Positions 8,253 through 17,602 of a DNA stretch of 64,000 nt are shown here, piece after piece. Source of the stretch: Pontibacillus halophilus JSM 076056 = DSM 19796 (GTDB lineage Bacteria; Bacillota; Bacilli; Bacillales; BH030062); contig NZ_AULI01000008.1 in NCBI RefSeq assembly GCF_000425205.1, positions 186,001 through 250,000 on the forward strand, in the 5' to 3' direction. Position 1 is the stretch's first letter; each line of letters starts with the position of its first letter. The notes under the pieces are model-generated. The model worked only from the letters and a program-made list of their open reading frames with translations, was not told the origin of the DNA and did no database searches. The position numbers and the translations under genes were made by a program.

Positions 8253-8941
8253 CGTGCCACCCCTTCTCCGTTGTGAACTTTGCCACCATCTAACAGAATG
8301 GTACGGTCTGCGATGGCAGCCACCTCTTCGTCATGAGTAATCATCACAAATGTCATCCCTTCTTCGTTCAAATGTTGGATAAAGGAAAGAAGCTCGCGTT
8401 CTGTTTCCTGATCAAGACTTCCTGTTGGCTCGTCGGCAAACAGAATCGGCGGGTGTAAAATGAGGGCACGAGCGAACGATACTCGTTGTTGTTGACCCCC
8501 TGATAGTTCAGAAGGATAGTGGTCGGCGTATGCAGACAAACCAACCTTCTCTAACATCTCCTTCACACGTTGTGGCCGTTCTTTCTCTGCCACCCCTTTC
8601 ATGACAAGAGGCAATTCAATATTTTCATAGGCGGTCATGCTCGGAATGAGTTGAAAGCTTTGAAAGATAAAGCCAACTTGCTCCAACCGAAGCGCTGCCC
8701 ACTGCGATTCGTTATAGTTCGTGACGTCTTGTCCACGAAATTCAATTTGACCTGAAGTTGGACGGATATAGCCGCTCAATAAGTTAAGCAGCGTCGATTT
8801 GCCTGAGCCACTTCTCCCTACTATTGCAACAATCTCCCCTTCTTCAACTGAGAACGATACATCCTTTAGGACAGGAACCTCCTGCTGACTTCCTTTCTTA
8901 CCGACAAAGTAGGAATGAGATAAATGATGTACATCAATCAT
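8249..8941 (-). CDS. ABC transporter ATP-binding protein, MacB/LolD type
   Basis: A 230-residue ATPase with Walker A GRSGSGKST (about 42-50), Q-loop IFQSFQLIPSMTAYENIELPL, signature LSGGQQQRVSFARAL, Walker B ILFADEPTGSLD and switch ITHDEEVA. The Q-loop and EPTGSLD wording is that of the MacB/LolD/FtsE group, matching the FtsX-type permease gene that follows with a four-base overlap. AAAGGAGG precedes the ATG. No two-component system is adjacent, so the exported substrate cannot be guessed. Confidence 0.9.
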   Translation of the reverse strand: MIDVHHLSHSYFVGKKGSQQEVPVLKDVSFSVEEGEIVAIVGRSGSGKSTLLNLLSGYIRPTSGQIEFRGQDVTNYNESQWAALRLEQVGFIFQSFQLIPSMTAYENIELPLVMKGVAEKERPQRVKEMLEKVGLSAYADHYPSELSGGQQQRVSFARALILHPPILFADEPTGSLDQETERELLSFIQHLNEEGMTFVMITHDEEVAAIADRTILLDGGKVHNGEGVAR

Positions 8942-9105
8942 GCCGTATGGCCTCCTTTAATTTCCTTCTACCTACTAGACGAAGAAAGAGAAGAAAACGG
9001 TGCAAAACATCCAGAAATTATCAATAGCACACCGAAATCGATAGATAGGTTTATCCACCCACGAAATGAGGAACCGCCCACCAAACGATAAAGGAGGCGA
9101 TCATC

Positions 9106-9423
9106 ATGGCAGATCATAATCAATTAAACAGCATGGAAGAACGTGCGGCAGAAATGAGCCAGGAGAAGAAAGAAGAAATCCTTCAAAACTTTAATAACTT
9201 TGCTAGCTACTTAGGAAGCAAGGTGAGCAAAGCAGAGAAATTAGGAATGAGTGAAGAAGCCGTTGCGAAGAGCGCAGAAAAAGTAGCGGATTATCTCGCT
9301 GACCACGAAGAGCCTAAAAACCGTGAAGAACATCTATTGCGTGAGCTTTGGAAGCATGGCGACAAAGACGAACAACACACGCTCGCTCACTTGCTTGTAC
9401 GTATGGTTCAAGATTATAAATAG
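9106..9423 (+). CDS. DUF3243 family protein (YmfJ-like)
   Basis: A 105-residue helical, charged cytosolic protein. The central part (NFNNFASYLGSKVSKAEKLGMSEEAVAKSAEKVADYLADHEEPKNREEHLLRELW) matches my memory of the Bacillus DUF3243 family, of unknown function. A very strong AAAGGAGG site precedes the ATG. It is monocistronic. Confidence 0.65.
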   Translation: MADHNQLNSMEERAAEMSQEKKEEILQNFNNFASYLGSKVSKAEKLGMSEEAVAKSAEKVADYLADHEEPKNREEHLLRELWKHGDKDEQHTLAHLLVRMVQDYK

Positions 9424-9428
9424 TAATA

Positions 9429-9469
9429 AAACAGCCTATTCCATCCATAAAGAAGGAATAGGCTGTTTC
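9429..9469. terminator. Bidirectional terminator between the DUF3243 and Mn catalase genes
   Basis: AACAGCCTATTCC pairs perfectly with GGAATAGGCTGTT around a short loop; A and T runs flank it, so it serves both convergent genes. Confidence 0.85.
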
Positions 9470-10303
9470 TTATTTCATCATGGGTACCATTGTGTCATGA
9501 ACCCAATATGGCGCTGGATGCAAATAGGCTTTCGGACCAAATGGGACAGGGTCTGCCACATAGTTAAACGTTCCCTTCCCGTCCATGCTCGGCCCAGATG
9601 CCCATCGCCCTTCCTTACTAGCTTCACCGCGAGAAAGATTATATAAGTCATAGGCGACTTCCTGCTTCTGCAAGTGACGCGGAAACGTGGTAGGTACGAC
9701 AAGGTCACCTTCTCGTTGTTCTAATTCTGCAATCGCGGCCGCCCACTGATTCTGATGAGCGGTATCCCGAGCAATCATAAACGACAACGTATCCTTCACT
9801 CCAGGATCATGAGCCATTTCATACAACCGAACAGCTTGTAGACGCCCCATTGATTCTGCAGTTAAGTTAGCTCGGAAATCTGCGAGCAAGTTCCCACTTG
9901 CCCCAATGTACGAAGCCGTCCACCGATTGCCAACACTATCTACTGGCATGGCTCCAAGTCCACTTGCGATAATATGTTGAGGATTGGTGCCTCCCATAAC
10001 AGCTGCTACGACAGGTTGACTTCTGTACATTCGATCTTGTTCTTCAACAGGTGCTTTATCTAACAATCGAGCAATCAACGTTGCGAGCATTTCGACATGC
10101 GCCATTTCCTCAGTTCCAACATCAAGAAGCAAATCCCGATATTTAGCGTCCGCTCGGGAGTTATACCCTTGAAACAAATACTGCATCATGACCGAAATCT
10201 CACCGTACTGGCCCCCTAAGATTTCTTGAAGCTTTGCGGCAAATAAAGGGTCAGGACCTGCTGGCCTCGCATCATACTGTAATTCTTTTATATGATAGAA
10301 CAT
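9470..10303 (-). CDS. Manganese catalase
   Basis: A 277-residue di-manganese catalase that disproportionates hydrogen peroxide. The ligands known for this family are all in place: Glu35 (GGQYGEISV), Glu66 and His69 (GTEEMAHVEM), and a second Glu...His pair in TAESMGRLQAVRLYEMAHD and ARDTAHQNQWAAAI. A late DP-V-P-F-P region closes the protein. The ATG at 10303 follows AGGGAG; the frame extends ten codons upstream without a better site. Non-haem catalases of this type are common in spore formers. No cotJ neighbours are present. Confidence 0.9.
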   Translation of the reverse strand: MFYHIKELQYDARPAGPDPLFAAKLQEILGGQYGEISVMMQYLFQGYNSRADAKYRDLLLDVGTEEMAHVEMLATLIARLLDKAPVEEQDRMYRSQPVVAAVMGGTNPQHIIASGLGAMPVDSVGNRWTASYIGASGNLLADFRANLTAESMGRLQAVRLYEMAHDPGVKDTLSFMIARDTAHQNQWAAAIAELEQREGDLVVPTTFPRHLQKQEVAYDLYNLSRGEASKEGRWASGPSMDGKGTFNYVADPVPFGPKAYLHPAPYWVHDTMVPMMK

Positions 10304-10373
10304 GTTCTCACTCTCCCTCAATCTAGACTTCATTAGAGGGTATGACTGAGAAGATTGTCCTCATGTTTCATAC

Positions 10374-11135
10374 TTAACCAAGTCGTTCTTTCTCTTCATC
10401 CTTCATCTCTTCGACTAACTGGTACGCAAGACGGTCCACTAGTAACGTGACGTGTGGATGCTGATGGAGTACAGAAGCTGGGAAGGTAGATTGGACCTCT
10501 TCTGATACCAATCGCTTAATCGCCATTGCTTTCCTAGAACCTGATGCAAGCAATAAGATATGTTTACTCTTTAAGATGGAGCCAATCCCCATCGTTATTG
10601 CGCGCTTAGGAACGTCTTCAATGGATGGGAAATACCGAGCATTCGCCTGACGTGTGGACTCTGCAAGCTCAACAGTATGAGTAAGACCATCCAAGTCGCT
10701 TCCCGGTTCATTGAAACCGATATGCCCATTCTCCCCAATACCAAGTAGTTGAATATCAGGTGGACCGATTTCATCCAACAACGATTCATAACGTTCGCAT
10801 TCATCTTCCATGTTTACTGCCTTGCCATTCGGAATATACTGTCTGATAGCATCAACATTGATATACCGATAAAGGTGTTCCTGCATGTATGTATGATAGC
10901 TTTGAGGATGAGAGGCTTCCAAGCCAACGTATTCATCAAGATTAAAGGCAGACACCCTGCTATAGTCCGTTCCCTTCTGTTCGTGCCCAAGTATTAACTT
11001 CTGATAGGTACCAAGCGGCGTACCCCCTGTGGCAAGCCCCAACACGCATGTCGGATTGGCGCGGACATATGTCTCAATCATCGCTGCGGCGTTTCGGCTT
11101 AGGTCATCGTAATTCTCACATAAGATTACGTTCAT
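10374..11135 (-). CDS. nagB: Glucosamine-6-phosphate deaminase
   Basis: A 253-residue NagB, converting glucosamine 6-phosphate to fructose 6-phosphate and ammonia. Visible are the phosphate-binding GLATGGTPLGTY, catalytic Asp67 in FNLDEYVGL and the signature LLGIGENGHIGFNEPG with the active-site His. The length is near that of other Bacillus NagB enzymes, and there is no regulatory C-terminal extension as in E. coli. AAAGGTGG precedes the ATG. nagA and the usual GntR repressor are not adjacent, so it is probably transcribed alone. Confidence 0.9.
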   Translation of the reverse strand: MNVILCENYDDLSRNAAAMIETYVRANPTCVLGLATGGTPLGTYQKLILGHEQKGTDYSRVSAFNLDEYVGLEASHPQSYHTYMQEHLYRYINVDAIRQYIPNGKAVNMEDECERYESLLDEIGPPDIQLLGIGENGHIGFNEPGSDLDGLTHTVELAESTRQANARYFPSIEDVPKRAITMGIGSILKSKHILLLASGSRKAMAIKRLVSEEVQSTFPASVLHQHPHVTLLVDRLAYQLVEEMKDEEKERLG

Positions 11136-11415
11136 ATTTGGTCCACCTTTCGTTATACCCCTGATTTAAGAGTAATCTCCATAATCCACAAGCACAATAT
11201 CTACAAAAAGGACCGTTTTTATACGTCTAAACTGAAAAAAGAGAATACTTAGTTCAAGCTTACCACACGTCCAATTGCTATGTATGGACAAAACACCCCC
11301 ACCTAAAGAATAAGCGTTTATACCCAGAAGAACGTTGATTCACTAAAAAGTGAATGACGATTCACCCCTCATGTGCTACGATTTAATCAGAAAATTCAAT
11401 ATTGGAGGGGTATCT

Positions 11416-11790
11416 GTGAAGAAGGGTGACGTCTTTACTTGGGAAAGAACCTTTACGAATGAGGAAGTGTTGGAATTCGGTCAACTATCAGGTGACCAAG
11501 GGCTGCATCATGTTCAACCAGACGAACAAGGTCGCCTCATGGTCCACGGCCTATTAACCGCAAGCATCGGCACGAAGATTGGCGGGGATTTAAACTACAT
11601 CGCGAGAGAAATGGTAAGTGAATTTATCCGCCCTGTCTTTACTGGAGATACGATTACGTGTGAAGTAACGCTAACAGACGTAGCACAAGCAGAAGGTTTA
11701 AAGCGAGTGAAAATGATCACCGTCTATCGCAACCAGAAAGGGAAAGAAGTTCTGACTGGTTCAAGCCATGGTATTGTGAGAGATCTATAA
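11416..11790 (+). CDS. MaoC-like hot-dog dehydratase domain protein
   Basis: A 124-residue single hot-dog protein. FGQLSGDQGLHHVQ carries the Asp and His expected at an (R)-enoyl-CoA hydratase active site, and MVHGLLTASIGTKI is the typical helix that follows. It may hydrate short enoyl-CoAs or act as a thioesterase-like protein. I chose the GTG at 11416 because GGAGGGG lies 5-6 bases ahead; the longer ATG start at 11350 would add 22 residues unlike the family. Confidence 0.75.
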   Translation: MKKGDVFTWERTFTNEEVLEFGQLSGDQGLHHVQPDEQGRLMVHGLLTASIGTKIGGDLNYIAREMVSEFIRPVFTGDTITCEVTLTDVAQAEGLKRVKMITVYRNQKGKEVLTGSSHGIVRDL

Positions 11791-11815
11791 TAATCTCAAG
11801 CATTGAAAGATGTAG

Positions 11816-11850
11816 AAAAGCCGCTCACAGCTATAGGAGCGGCTTTTCTT
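11816..11850 (+). terminator. Terminator after the MaoC-like gene
   Basis: AAAAGCCGCTC pairs with GAGCGGCTTTT around an 8-9 base loop. Confidence 0.85.
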
Positions 11851-12006
11851 TCATTGCGACTGTACATACAAATGTTCCCCCTTCAAGGAATGGAATAGTT
11901 GACATTAAATTAGGGAATGGATACCATGATAATGCTCAAGCGGAGAGCGAGTGTCTGTCTACATACACACTAATATCCGAATACATACTCAAGGGGAGAC
12001 TCTACA

Positions 12007-12504
12007 ATGCCATGGATTAAACCAGTCAAACAAAAGGAAATGAAAGAACTACAAATAAACGGAAACATACCAGAGCCATCACCACTCTTCGACCGATTGC
12101 TGGCCAATGACCCTAGCATCTATGAAGCCTTCCTACCGCTACAAAAGGCGATCAAAGAAACGGACCTACCCGATGATTTACGGGAAGCAGTCATTACCTT
12201 CGTTTCAATGAAGAATGGGTGTCAGTACTGTACAGAAAGTCACTCGAAATTGCTTCAAGACTACGTAAATGTAAATGACGTGAAGGAATGGCTTCAAGAC
12301 TATCCCCAGTCTACAATGAGCGAAGAATGGAAAGCGGTCTTGTCCTACGCCGACAAATTAATTGCTAAGCCAGTGGAAGTAACGAAAGAGGATGTAGAAC
12401 GCCTTTCAGAATCTGGTTATACTCCTAAACAAATCTCACAAATTAACCAAACAGTAGCTTACACAAGTTACACTAATCAGTTATCAATTGGGCTAGGCTT
12501 ATAA
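12007..12504 (+). CDS. AhpD/carboxymuconolactone-decarboxylase-like protein
   Basis: A 165-residue all-helical protein with GCQYCTESHSK, the CxxC...H active-site motif of AhpD-like peroxidase-related enzymes. The preceding LREAVITFVSMKN and following DKLIAKPVEVT segments fit the family fold. It is likely a thiol-dependent antioxidant protein, but family members also include decarboxylases. AAGGGGAGA precedes the ATG. It is flanked by terminators and so is a single gene. Confidence 0.75.
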   Translation: MPWIKPVKQKEMKELQINGNIPEPSPLFDRLLANDPSIYEAFLPLQKAIKETDLPDDLREAVITFVSMKNGCQYCTESHSKLLQDYVNVNDVKEWLQDYPQSTMSEEWKAVLSYADKLIAKPVEVTKEDVERLSESGYTPKQISQINQTVAYTSYTNQLSIGLGL

Positions 12505-12517
12505 CTCAATACATGTA

Positions 12518-12552
12518 AGAAAGAGCATCGTCTATGACGATGCTCTCTTTAG
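12518..12552. terminator. Terminator between convergent genes
   Basis: AAAGAGCATCGTC and GACGATGCTCTTT form a near-perfect hairpin shared by the AhpD-like gene and the facing DUF4275 gene. Confidence 0.8.
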
Positions 12553-12597
12553 TAGGTTTCTAATCGACATTTCATACTGAATAAATCGAAACTAGTC

Positions 12598-13041
12598 CTA
12601 ATCTTGCTCAGTCTTCCAATTAGATTGAAAGAAATAAGGTCCACAGTCCGGTTCATGAGTTACCACGTACGTCCACTTGAAATCTACATCTACTACATAG
12701 ACGTCATCCATGTAACCATCCACGTTATTGATTACATCTGCCGCCTTTAAATTGGTCGCATTCCTAATCAGAAGGGTATCTTCATCGCCTTGATAGAACA
12801 GGTAACAGGCATTTTTATGTACCTGGTTAAAGGCTGTCATTGCCTGCTGACCTTCTTTACAAGGAAACTTTCGCCAACTGAACACATGCCACAAGTATTG
12901 ATGAAGTTTAATGTTCCGCTTTTGAGATAGGCTCAGTGTATGTGCAAAGGCCTCTTCCCACCGCTGACGTAATTCCTTACCTCGATAGGTACACGTAGAA
13001 ACAGGAATACCCTTGTCTTTAATTCGTTTAATTTGGCTCAT
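12598..13041 (-). CDS. DUF4275 family protein
   Basis: A 147-residue soluble protein of unknown role. LWHVFSWRKFPCKEGQQAMTAFN, ACYLFYQGDED and WTYVVTHEPDCGPYF match the pattern I recall for DUF4275, found mainly in Bacillus. The start at 13041 is set by GTGGAGGAG; the frame runs four codons further without a site. It is the last of a same-strand run of small hypotheticals. Confidence 0.65.
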   Translation of the reverse strand: MSQIKRIKDKGIPVSTCTYRGKELRQRWEEAFAHTLSLSQKRNIKLHQYLWHVFSWRKFPCKEGQQAMTAFNQVHKNACYLFYQGDEDTLLIRNATNLKAADVINNVDGYMDDVYVVDVDFKWTYVVTHEPDCGPYFFQSNWKTEQD

Positions 13042-13088
13042 GAACTCCTCCACAATATATACAGGCGTTTATGTTATAGGAAAGAAAC

Positions 13089-13649
13089 TTACAAATGAGT
13101 TTCGTTCACGCGTTCCATATTCATGCCTTCAATGCGACATCTAATCTTGTAGCAATGTTCAACAAATGGATGCGATCGGTCATTGGTTTCCATCATTCTC
13201 AATCTCCTCTTTCCTAATCTTCTATCGAACATAGCAAGGCCAACAATGATCACGTTCTCTGAATTCATCGCATCTTCAATAGACAGGGATGGATACCTCA
13301 TGAATGGTTCATATAGATGGTAACTTTCAAATATGCTTTCATTCACCATAACTTCCTCAGATTGTTCAAAAGCCTTATTGTATTCTTGTCTATTTAATGA
13401 ATCACCCGGTTGTGCCTCAGCAGCACTTGAAACCTTTCTGCTCTCTATCATCTGCCTATACAGCTTCTCACGATGAACTTGAAAGGTGACATCTGAAGCA
13501 CTGAGTATTTCTTCTTTATCGAACGTAATCCATACTCTAGCTGGACGGTCATGAAATTTCCGATAAACTGTTGCGTGCAATTCAATCCGTCCCTTTAACT
13601 TCTCGCATAAGAAACTCTCTAGTGTTGACTTCGTCTTACTCCATTGCAT
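13089..13649 (-). CDS. Conserved hypothetical protein (SF0329-like)
   Basis: A 186-residue soluble protein beginning MQWSKTKSTLESFLCEKLKGRIELHATVYR, followed by RVWITFDKEEI. This N-terminal wording resembles the family labelled SF0329 in public annotation; its function is not known to me. The C-terminal half contains NSENVIIVGLAMFDRRLGKRRL. CGGAGGTGA before the ATG at 13649 favours this start over the longer frame. Confidence 0.55.
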   Translation of the reverse strand: MQWSKTKSTLESFLCEKLKGRIELHATVYRKFHDRPARVWITFDKEEILSASDVTFQVHREKLYRQMIESRKVSSAAEAQPGDSLNRQEYNKAFEQSEEVMVNESIFESYHLYEPFMRYPSLSIEDAMNSENVIIVGLAMFDRRLGKRRLRMMETNDRSHPFVEHCYKIRCRIEGMNMERVNETHL

Positions 13650-13747
13650 ACTCATCACCTCCGAAGCACATGGGAATATTCTCACTATACATCTAACGCT
13701 TTCTAAAGTAGTAGACGAATGCTTTCATCATTGGACGCTGCACACCT

Positions 13748-14032
13748 TCAATTACGATTCGTCTTTAAACGGTCCACATACTCTTTGGCCTCAACAAGAG
13801 AAAGGCCTAGCGCTTCTCTCGCCCGTTTAACCGCGCGCACATCCTCTCCGTCTTTCATGATTTCACGTAACTCCTCATTGATTTCAGGTTCCGGTACTTC
13901 TAAATGGTTCGCTAATCGGTCAAGGTTCTGCTCCATTAACTTCAAGCGACCTTCCAACTTTTCCACCTTCATCATGATCATTGTAATCAGGACCGCTAGA
14001 GCGAAAACGACACATACTAAAGCAAATTCCAT
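13748..14032 (-). CDS. Membrane-anchored protein with bL12 C-terminal-like domain
   Basis: A 94-residue protein with one N-terminal membrane helix (about 2-24), a short coiled segment (KVEKLEGRLKLMEQNLDRLANHL) and a C-terminal VRAVKRAREALGLSLVEAKEYVDRL. This last part closely resembles the helix-turn-helix of ribosomal protein L7/L12 that contacts translation factors. The ATG at 14032 follows AAGGG; a GTG nine bases upstream is too close to the site. The stop of the upstream glycolipid-binding-like gene is 13 bases before this start, so they are likely co-transcribed. Confidence 0.65.
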   Translation of the reverse strand: MEFALVCVVFALAVLITMIMMKVEKLEGRLKLMEQNLDRLANHLEVPEPEINEELREIMKDGEDVRAVKRAREALGLSLVEAKEYVDRLKTNRN

Positions 14033-14044
14033 TACACTCACCCT

Positions 14045-14611
14045 TTACTGTTCAAATTCTCTTCTAAAGGCATCTGGATAGTCGACTATGATGCCTTCCC
14101 TATCGACCGTAACCACGGTTTCATAGTCTTTGCACGTATACCGAAATCTTCTATACCCATCCTCTGTATCCCCGAGGAACGTGTAGGTTTGTTCTACCTT
14201 CTCTAGTTCCATCGAAGGAACATCTACATACAACATCGTAAACACTCGTACCTGTCCTCGTTCCCATGTACAGCGGTTGATTGGGAGCGTATTTGAGAAT
14301 GGCGTCATCGAAATGTCGACATCAATGGCATCATCCATCCCTTCTAAAACAGACCCATTCAAATACCATTCTCCGGTCCAATCACGCCGTAAATAAAGGG
14401 ATCTCTTCGTTACTAAATCCGTAATATCTACACGCTTCGTAAACCACTCCTGATCTAGAACCACCTGATAAGAGAATTTGTACGCATTCCCACCCCTCAT
14501 AAACAGGACCAAGCTTTCTGCAACTAAATCCGATTCTATGTTGCGGATGGTTAAATATTCAGCCCCAGGCTGCTCAAGGTTTGTCCAGAAAACGGTCTTA
14601 TCCAATGGCAT
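14045..14611 (-). CDS. Putative glycolipid-binding protein (DUF1089, PF06475)
   Basis: A 188-residue protein matching the pattern of the family once called DUF1089: WYLNGSVLEGMDDAIDVDISMTPFSNTLPINR, YVDVPSMELEKVEQTYT and a final EGIIVDYPDAFRREFE. The family is soluble, beta-rich and annotated as glycolipid-binding from structural work. GAGAGGGG precedes the ATG. The bL12-like gene follows closely on the same strand. Confidence 0.7.
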   Translation of the reverse strand: MPLDKTVFWTNLEQPGAEYLTIRNIESDLVAESLVLFMRGGNAYKFSYQVVLDQEWFTKRVDITDLVTKRSLYLRRDWTGEWYLNGSVLEGMDDAIDVDISMTPFSNTLPINRCTWERGQVRVFTMLYVDVPSMELEKVEQTYTFLGDTEDGYRRFRYTCKDYETVVTVDREGIIVDYPDAFRREFEQ

Positions 14612-14784
14612 AACCCCTCTCTCTCTATTCGAATGTACACCTGTCCCTCGTACTTACTTTGGCTAGCGCTCCCCCCTAACCCATAAATGATGAAATCTCA
14701 TGTTCACTGGCAGCTTAACATTTAGTAATTATGTAAATTATTTCATAAATAACACCATGACAAAATCATTTTTTACACCCACAG

Positions 14785-14822
14785 AAAAAAGGAGGCTATC
14801 CCTAACAGGGATAACCTCCTTG
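14785..14822 (-). terminator. Terminator of the DUF2254 gene
   Basis: GGAGG-TATCCCT and AGGGATA-CCTCC form a stem with a run of six A on the plus strand, which is a T-run for the minus-strand gene ending at 14913. Confidence 0.85.
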
Positions 14823-14912
14823 TATGAATGAAGGAAAGTAACAAACAATAGCGCTTCATGTATAGCGGTCATCATAATCACGAAGTAGGTCAACATCACA
14901 AGTCACATGACA

Positions 14913-16310
14913 CTACGTAGTCTTAGACGCCTCTAAAGCTCTTACTGAACTGACTCGCTGCAACATATATTCAAGAAGGAACAGATAATCTTCTTCGTTC
15001 CCAGTCTGTTTAGAAAGCTCAGATAAATGTTCTACTATATAGAAGCAGTCATTTTCGTAGAGGCTGTCTTGGTCAAAGCCTAGAATCGTCTGGCGAGCAA
15101 ATTCCCATAACTCTGGTTGGACCTCTTTATCCATCGTTTTACTGAGCAGGGAAACCATTGCAATCAACTCTGTGATAACAGTTGAATTTTGTTTCGCATA
15201 CTCACGTATCGAGGCAAAGCCTTTGTGGAGGTAATAACGGAAATCCTTTTGGTTCAGGATAATCCGAAGCTTCTCATTCCGGTCGAACAGGTACGGAGAG
15301 AAGTTCGTATTCTGACCAATGCTCTTCAACAAATCCGCGATTTGATGAATCGTATTTGAAACGGTAAGCGGGTCGTTATGTCCTAAAGCTTTGATCGCTA
15401 CTTCAGCAAGCTTAATCAGTCCATACTCTAAGTCTTGAATTTCGGTCTGCTTGACACCAATTTCAATGGATTTCAGATAGCGATCTGAGTTAATCGGATG
15501 TCCATATTCCCAATAGGTAAGGAGTGGGGTTCCTTCTACCACGAATTCTCCGATACGGATATTAAACTTAAGCAGCGCATCATCTCCATGAGCCTGCTTA
15601 ATTAATTTAGTGAAATCCGCAACTTGAAGATAACCAGATTGATTCGCTTTAATGACCTTACCATGCTCCTCATCTGGCAAGGATTCTGGCTCCACGACTT
15701 TCTCAAGGTGATACGGCTGTAACTCCTTTTCTAAAGAAGACTGTACAGACTTCGACTTTCTGTTCATGTTATAGCTAATATTGTGAACTTGCATCCATGT
15801 TGTTGTATGGTTGATGAAATAAATAAAGGTCACAGCTGCCGTAATAGCGGTCAATATAGAGAATACTGGTGTAGCCGCGATATACTCCTCTTCTTCATGA
15901 GTCACGTACAAGAAGTTTAACAGCACGTATATAAAACTCCCGTTAAAAATACCGAGTACGTGTTGGGTTGCTCGATCGCTTACGAAGTTTACTAGCATCT
16001 TAGAGGAGAACTGTCCGCTGAACGTTGTTAAAGCAACGAGCAACGAGTTGATTGTAAATGCACTTAGTGTGAGCACCCCGCCTACAAGGGCACTCAATAA
16101 CACCTGCAGCGTTTGTCCGCTAAAGCCAATAGCAGGGGGTAAATACAAACTGACATCGATCACATAATCCAGGTAAAACGTAAAAGCAGATAATAAAATC
16201 GCCCCAATAATATACCAAAGTGGCATAAACCAAAGCGTTGACTTTAATTCACTCTTCCGCTGACGCTTCGACATCTTAAAGTACTTTCGTAGATAGTAAT
16301 AGAAGCCCAT
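14913..16310 (-). CDS. DUF2254 family membrane protein
   Basis: A 465-residue protein with four N-terminal membrane helices, among them LWYIIGAILLSAFTFYLDYV and VLLSALVGGVLTLSAFTINSLLVAL, then a cytoplasmic domain with SGYLQVADFTKLIKQA and a helical C-terminus. This layout is that of DUF2254, of unknown function. The best ribosome binding site (TGGTGA) is weak and sits before the ATG at 16310; an ATG 15 bases upstream has none. It is a single gene. Confidence 0.75.
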   Translation of the reverse strand: MGFYYYLRKYFKMSKRQRKSELKSTLWFMPLWYIIGAILLSAFTFYLDYVIDVSLYLPPAIGFSGQTLQVLLSALVGGVLTLSAFTINSLLVALTTFSGQFSSKMLVNFVSDRATQHVLGIFNGSFIYVLLNFLYVTHEEEEYIAATPVFSILTAITAAVTFIYFINHTTTWMQVHNISYNMNRKSKSVQSSLEKELQPYHLEKVVEPESLPDEEHGKVIKANQSGYLQVADFTKLIKQAHGDDALLKFNIRIGEFVVEGTPLLTYWEYGHPINSDRYLKSIEIGVKQTEIQDLEYGLIKLAEVAIKALGHNDPLTVSNTIHQIADLLKSIGQNTNFSPYLFDRNEKLRIILNQKDFRYYLHKGFASIREYAKQNSTVITELIAMVSLLSKTMDKEVQPELWEFARQTILGFDQDSLYENDCFYIVEHLSELSKQTGNEEDYLFLLEYMLQRVSSVRALEASKTT

Positions 16311-16587
16311 AAATTCACCATTCATTTCGTTAGTAGTTAATACTTCTATGTCCTTCCCTGAAAAGAAATATACTAACCTAAATAAAGTAGCTTTGCTTAA
16401 AAACAGGTGTAAGGACGGAGGAATAGGCTAGGTGTCTTAGACTAGTTACTAGTTGTCCGCCATTATATGTAACAAGCTCTATACAATCCCTCTCCCCCTT
16501 TAATGTGTAATCCCCTTACCATTAAGACGGTTTTGAACAGATTCGTATTTCGTTATATAATGAATGAAAAGGTAACGGAGGGATATC

Positions 16588-16944
16588 ATGGCTACACATA
16601 GGATTTATCGTATGAGTTTCGGAAGTGTTTATCCTCACTATATTACGAAGGCAGAGAAAAAGGGGCGTACGAAAGAAGAAGTCGATGAAATCATCACCTG
16701 GTTGACTGGGTATAGCCAAGAAGAGTTAGAAGCTCAACTCGAGAAAGAGACAGACTTCGAAACATTCTTTGCAGAAGCTCCTAACATGAACCCAAACCGA
16801 ACATTAATCAAAGGCGTCGTCTGCGGCGTACGAGTGGAGAACGTCGAGGAACCTGTCATGAGGGAAATTCGGTATTTGGACAAACTCATCGACGAGTTAG
16901 CCAAAGGGAAAGCTTTAGAGAAAATCTTTAGGAAAGACACCTAA
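16588..16944 (+). CDS. DUF2200 family protein
   Basis: A 118-residue soluble protein. [39 protein letters not shown] and a later [38 protein letters not shown] are typical for DUF2200, a small family of unknown role. ACGGAGGG precedes the ATG. Flanking terminator and gaps show it is monocistronic. Confidence 0.75.
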   Translation: MATHRIYRMSFGSVYPHYITKAEKKGRTKEEVDEIITWLTGYSQEELEAQLEKETDFETFFAEAPNMNPNRTLIKGVVCGVRVENVEEPVMREIRYLDKLIDELAKGKALEKIFRKDT

Positions 16945-16950
16945 TCACGG

Positions 16951-16983
16951 AAACACTGACCCTTTCTTAGGTCAGTGTTTCTT
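16951..16983 (+). terminator. Terminator after the DUF2200 gene
   Basis: AAACACTGACC and GGTCAGTGTTT, perfect 11-bp stem, followed by CTTATT. Confidence 0.85.
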
Positions 16984-17097
16984 ATTGTTCTGAATAGAAA
17001 CAGTACGCCACGAAAGTCCGAAGTGATGTAACTCTACCTTCTAATCCAGTTCAACCACTTGTCTTCTATATACGTTCGTCTTCATGAATCGTAACGG

Positions 17098-17410
17098 TTA
17101 GATAGTCCTTCTGAAAAAACTTAAATACGTGATTCCATGCAATGTGACCTCTCTAAATAGCTGCTCTTTCAGTTCTCCTTCCTTCTCAAAGCCTAAACTC
17201 TCGTACAAGCAAATCGCACGCTTGTTAAATGAGAACACGCGCAAATACACTTTATGTAAGTTTAATTCGGAGAAACTATAATCTAAAAGCAGATTCATGG
17301 CTTCCTTCCCATAGCCCATGCCCCAGTAATTCCGATTTCCAATATCAATGACACATTCAGCATTCCGATTCTTAAGCTTTCCTCAAGTGAATACGCTCTG
17401 TATGAAACAC
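17098..17410 (-). pseudogene. GNAT acetyltransferase, internally deleted
   Basis: The remaining C-terminal half is clearly a GNAT: NAECVIDIGNRNYWGMGYGKEAMNLLLDYSF, LNLHKVYLRVFSFNKRAICLYESLGFEKEG. Just upstream, in a different frame, a GTG with an AAAGGAGG site starts VFHTERIHLRKA and then a stop; TERIHLRKA is the usual GNAT N-terminus. The two pieces adjoin directly, so 60-80 codons between them have been lost with a frame change. About 104 codons remain of the usual 170-185. Confidence 0.7.
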
Positions 17411-17602
17411 TATGATCATCCTCCTTTTATCTGTGCAGACTATTAATTCGCACCCTCTCATATTCCAATTATTTCAAACCTCATCGGTATACTCAATCAT
17501 TATGACCTTAAGGCATCTCTCACCACCTCTCACAAAATATGAAGGGTTGAAGCGAAATTCGGAGAATAGTGTTTATATGAAACTCACTAAGGAGTTGACG
17601 TT

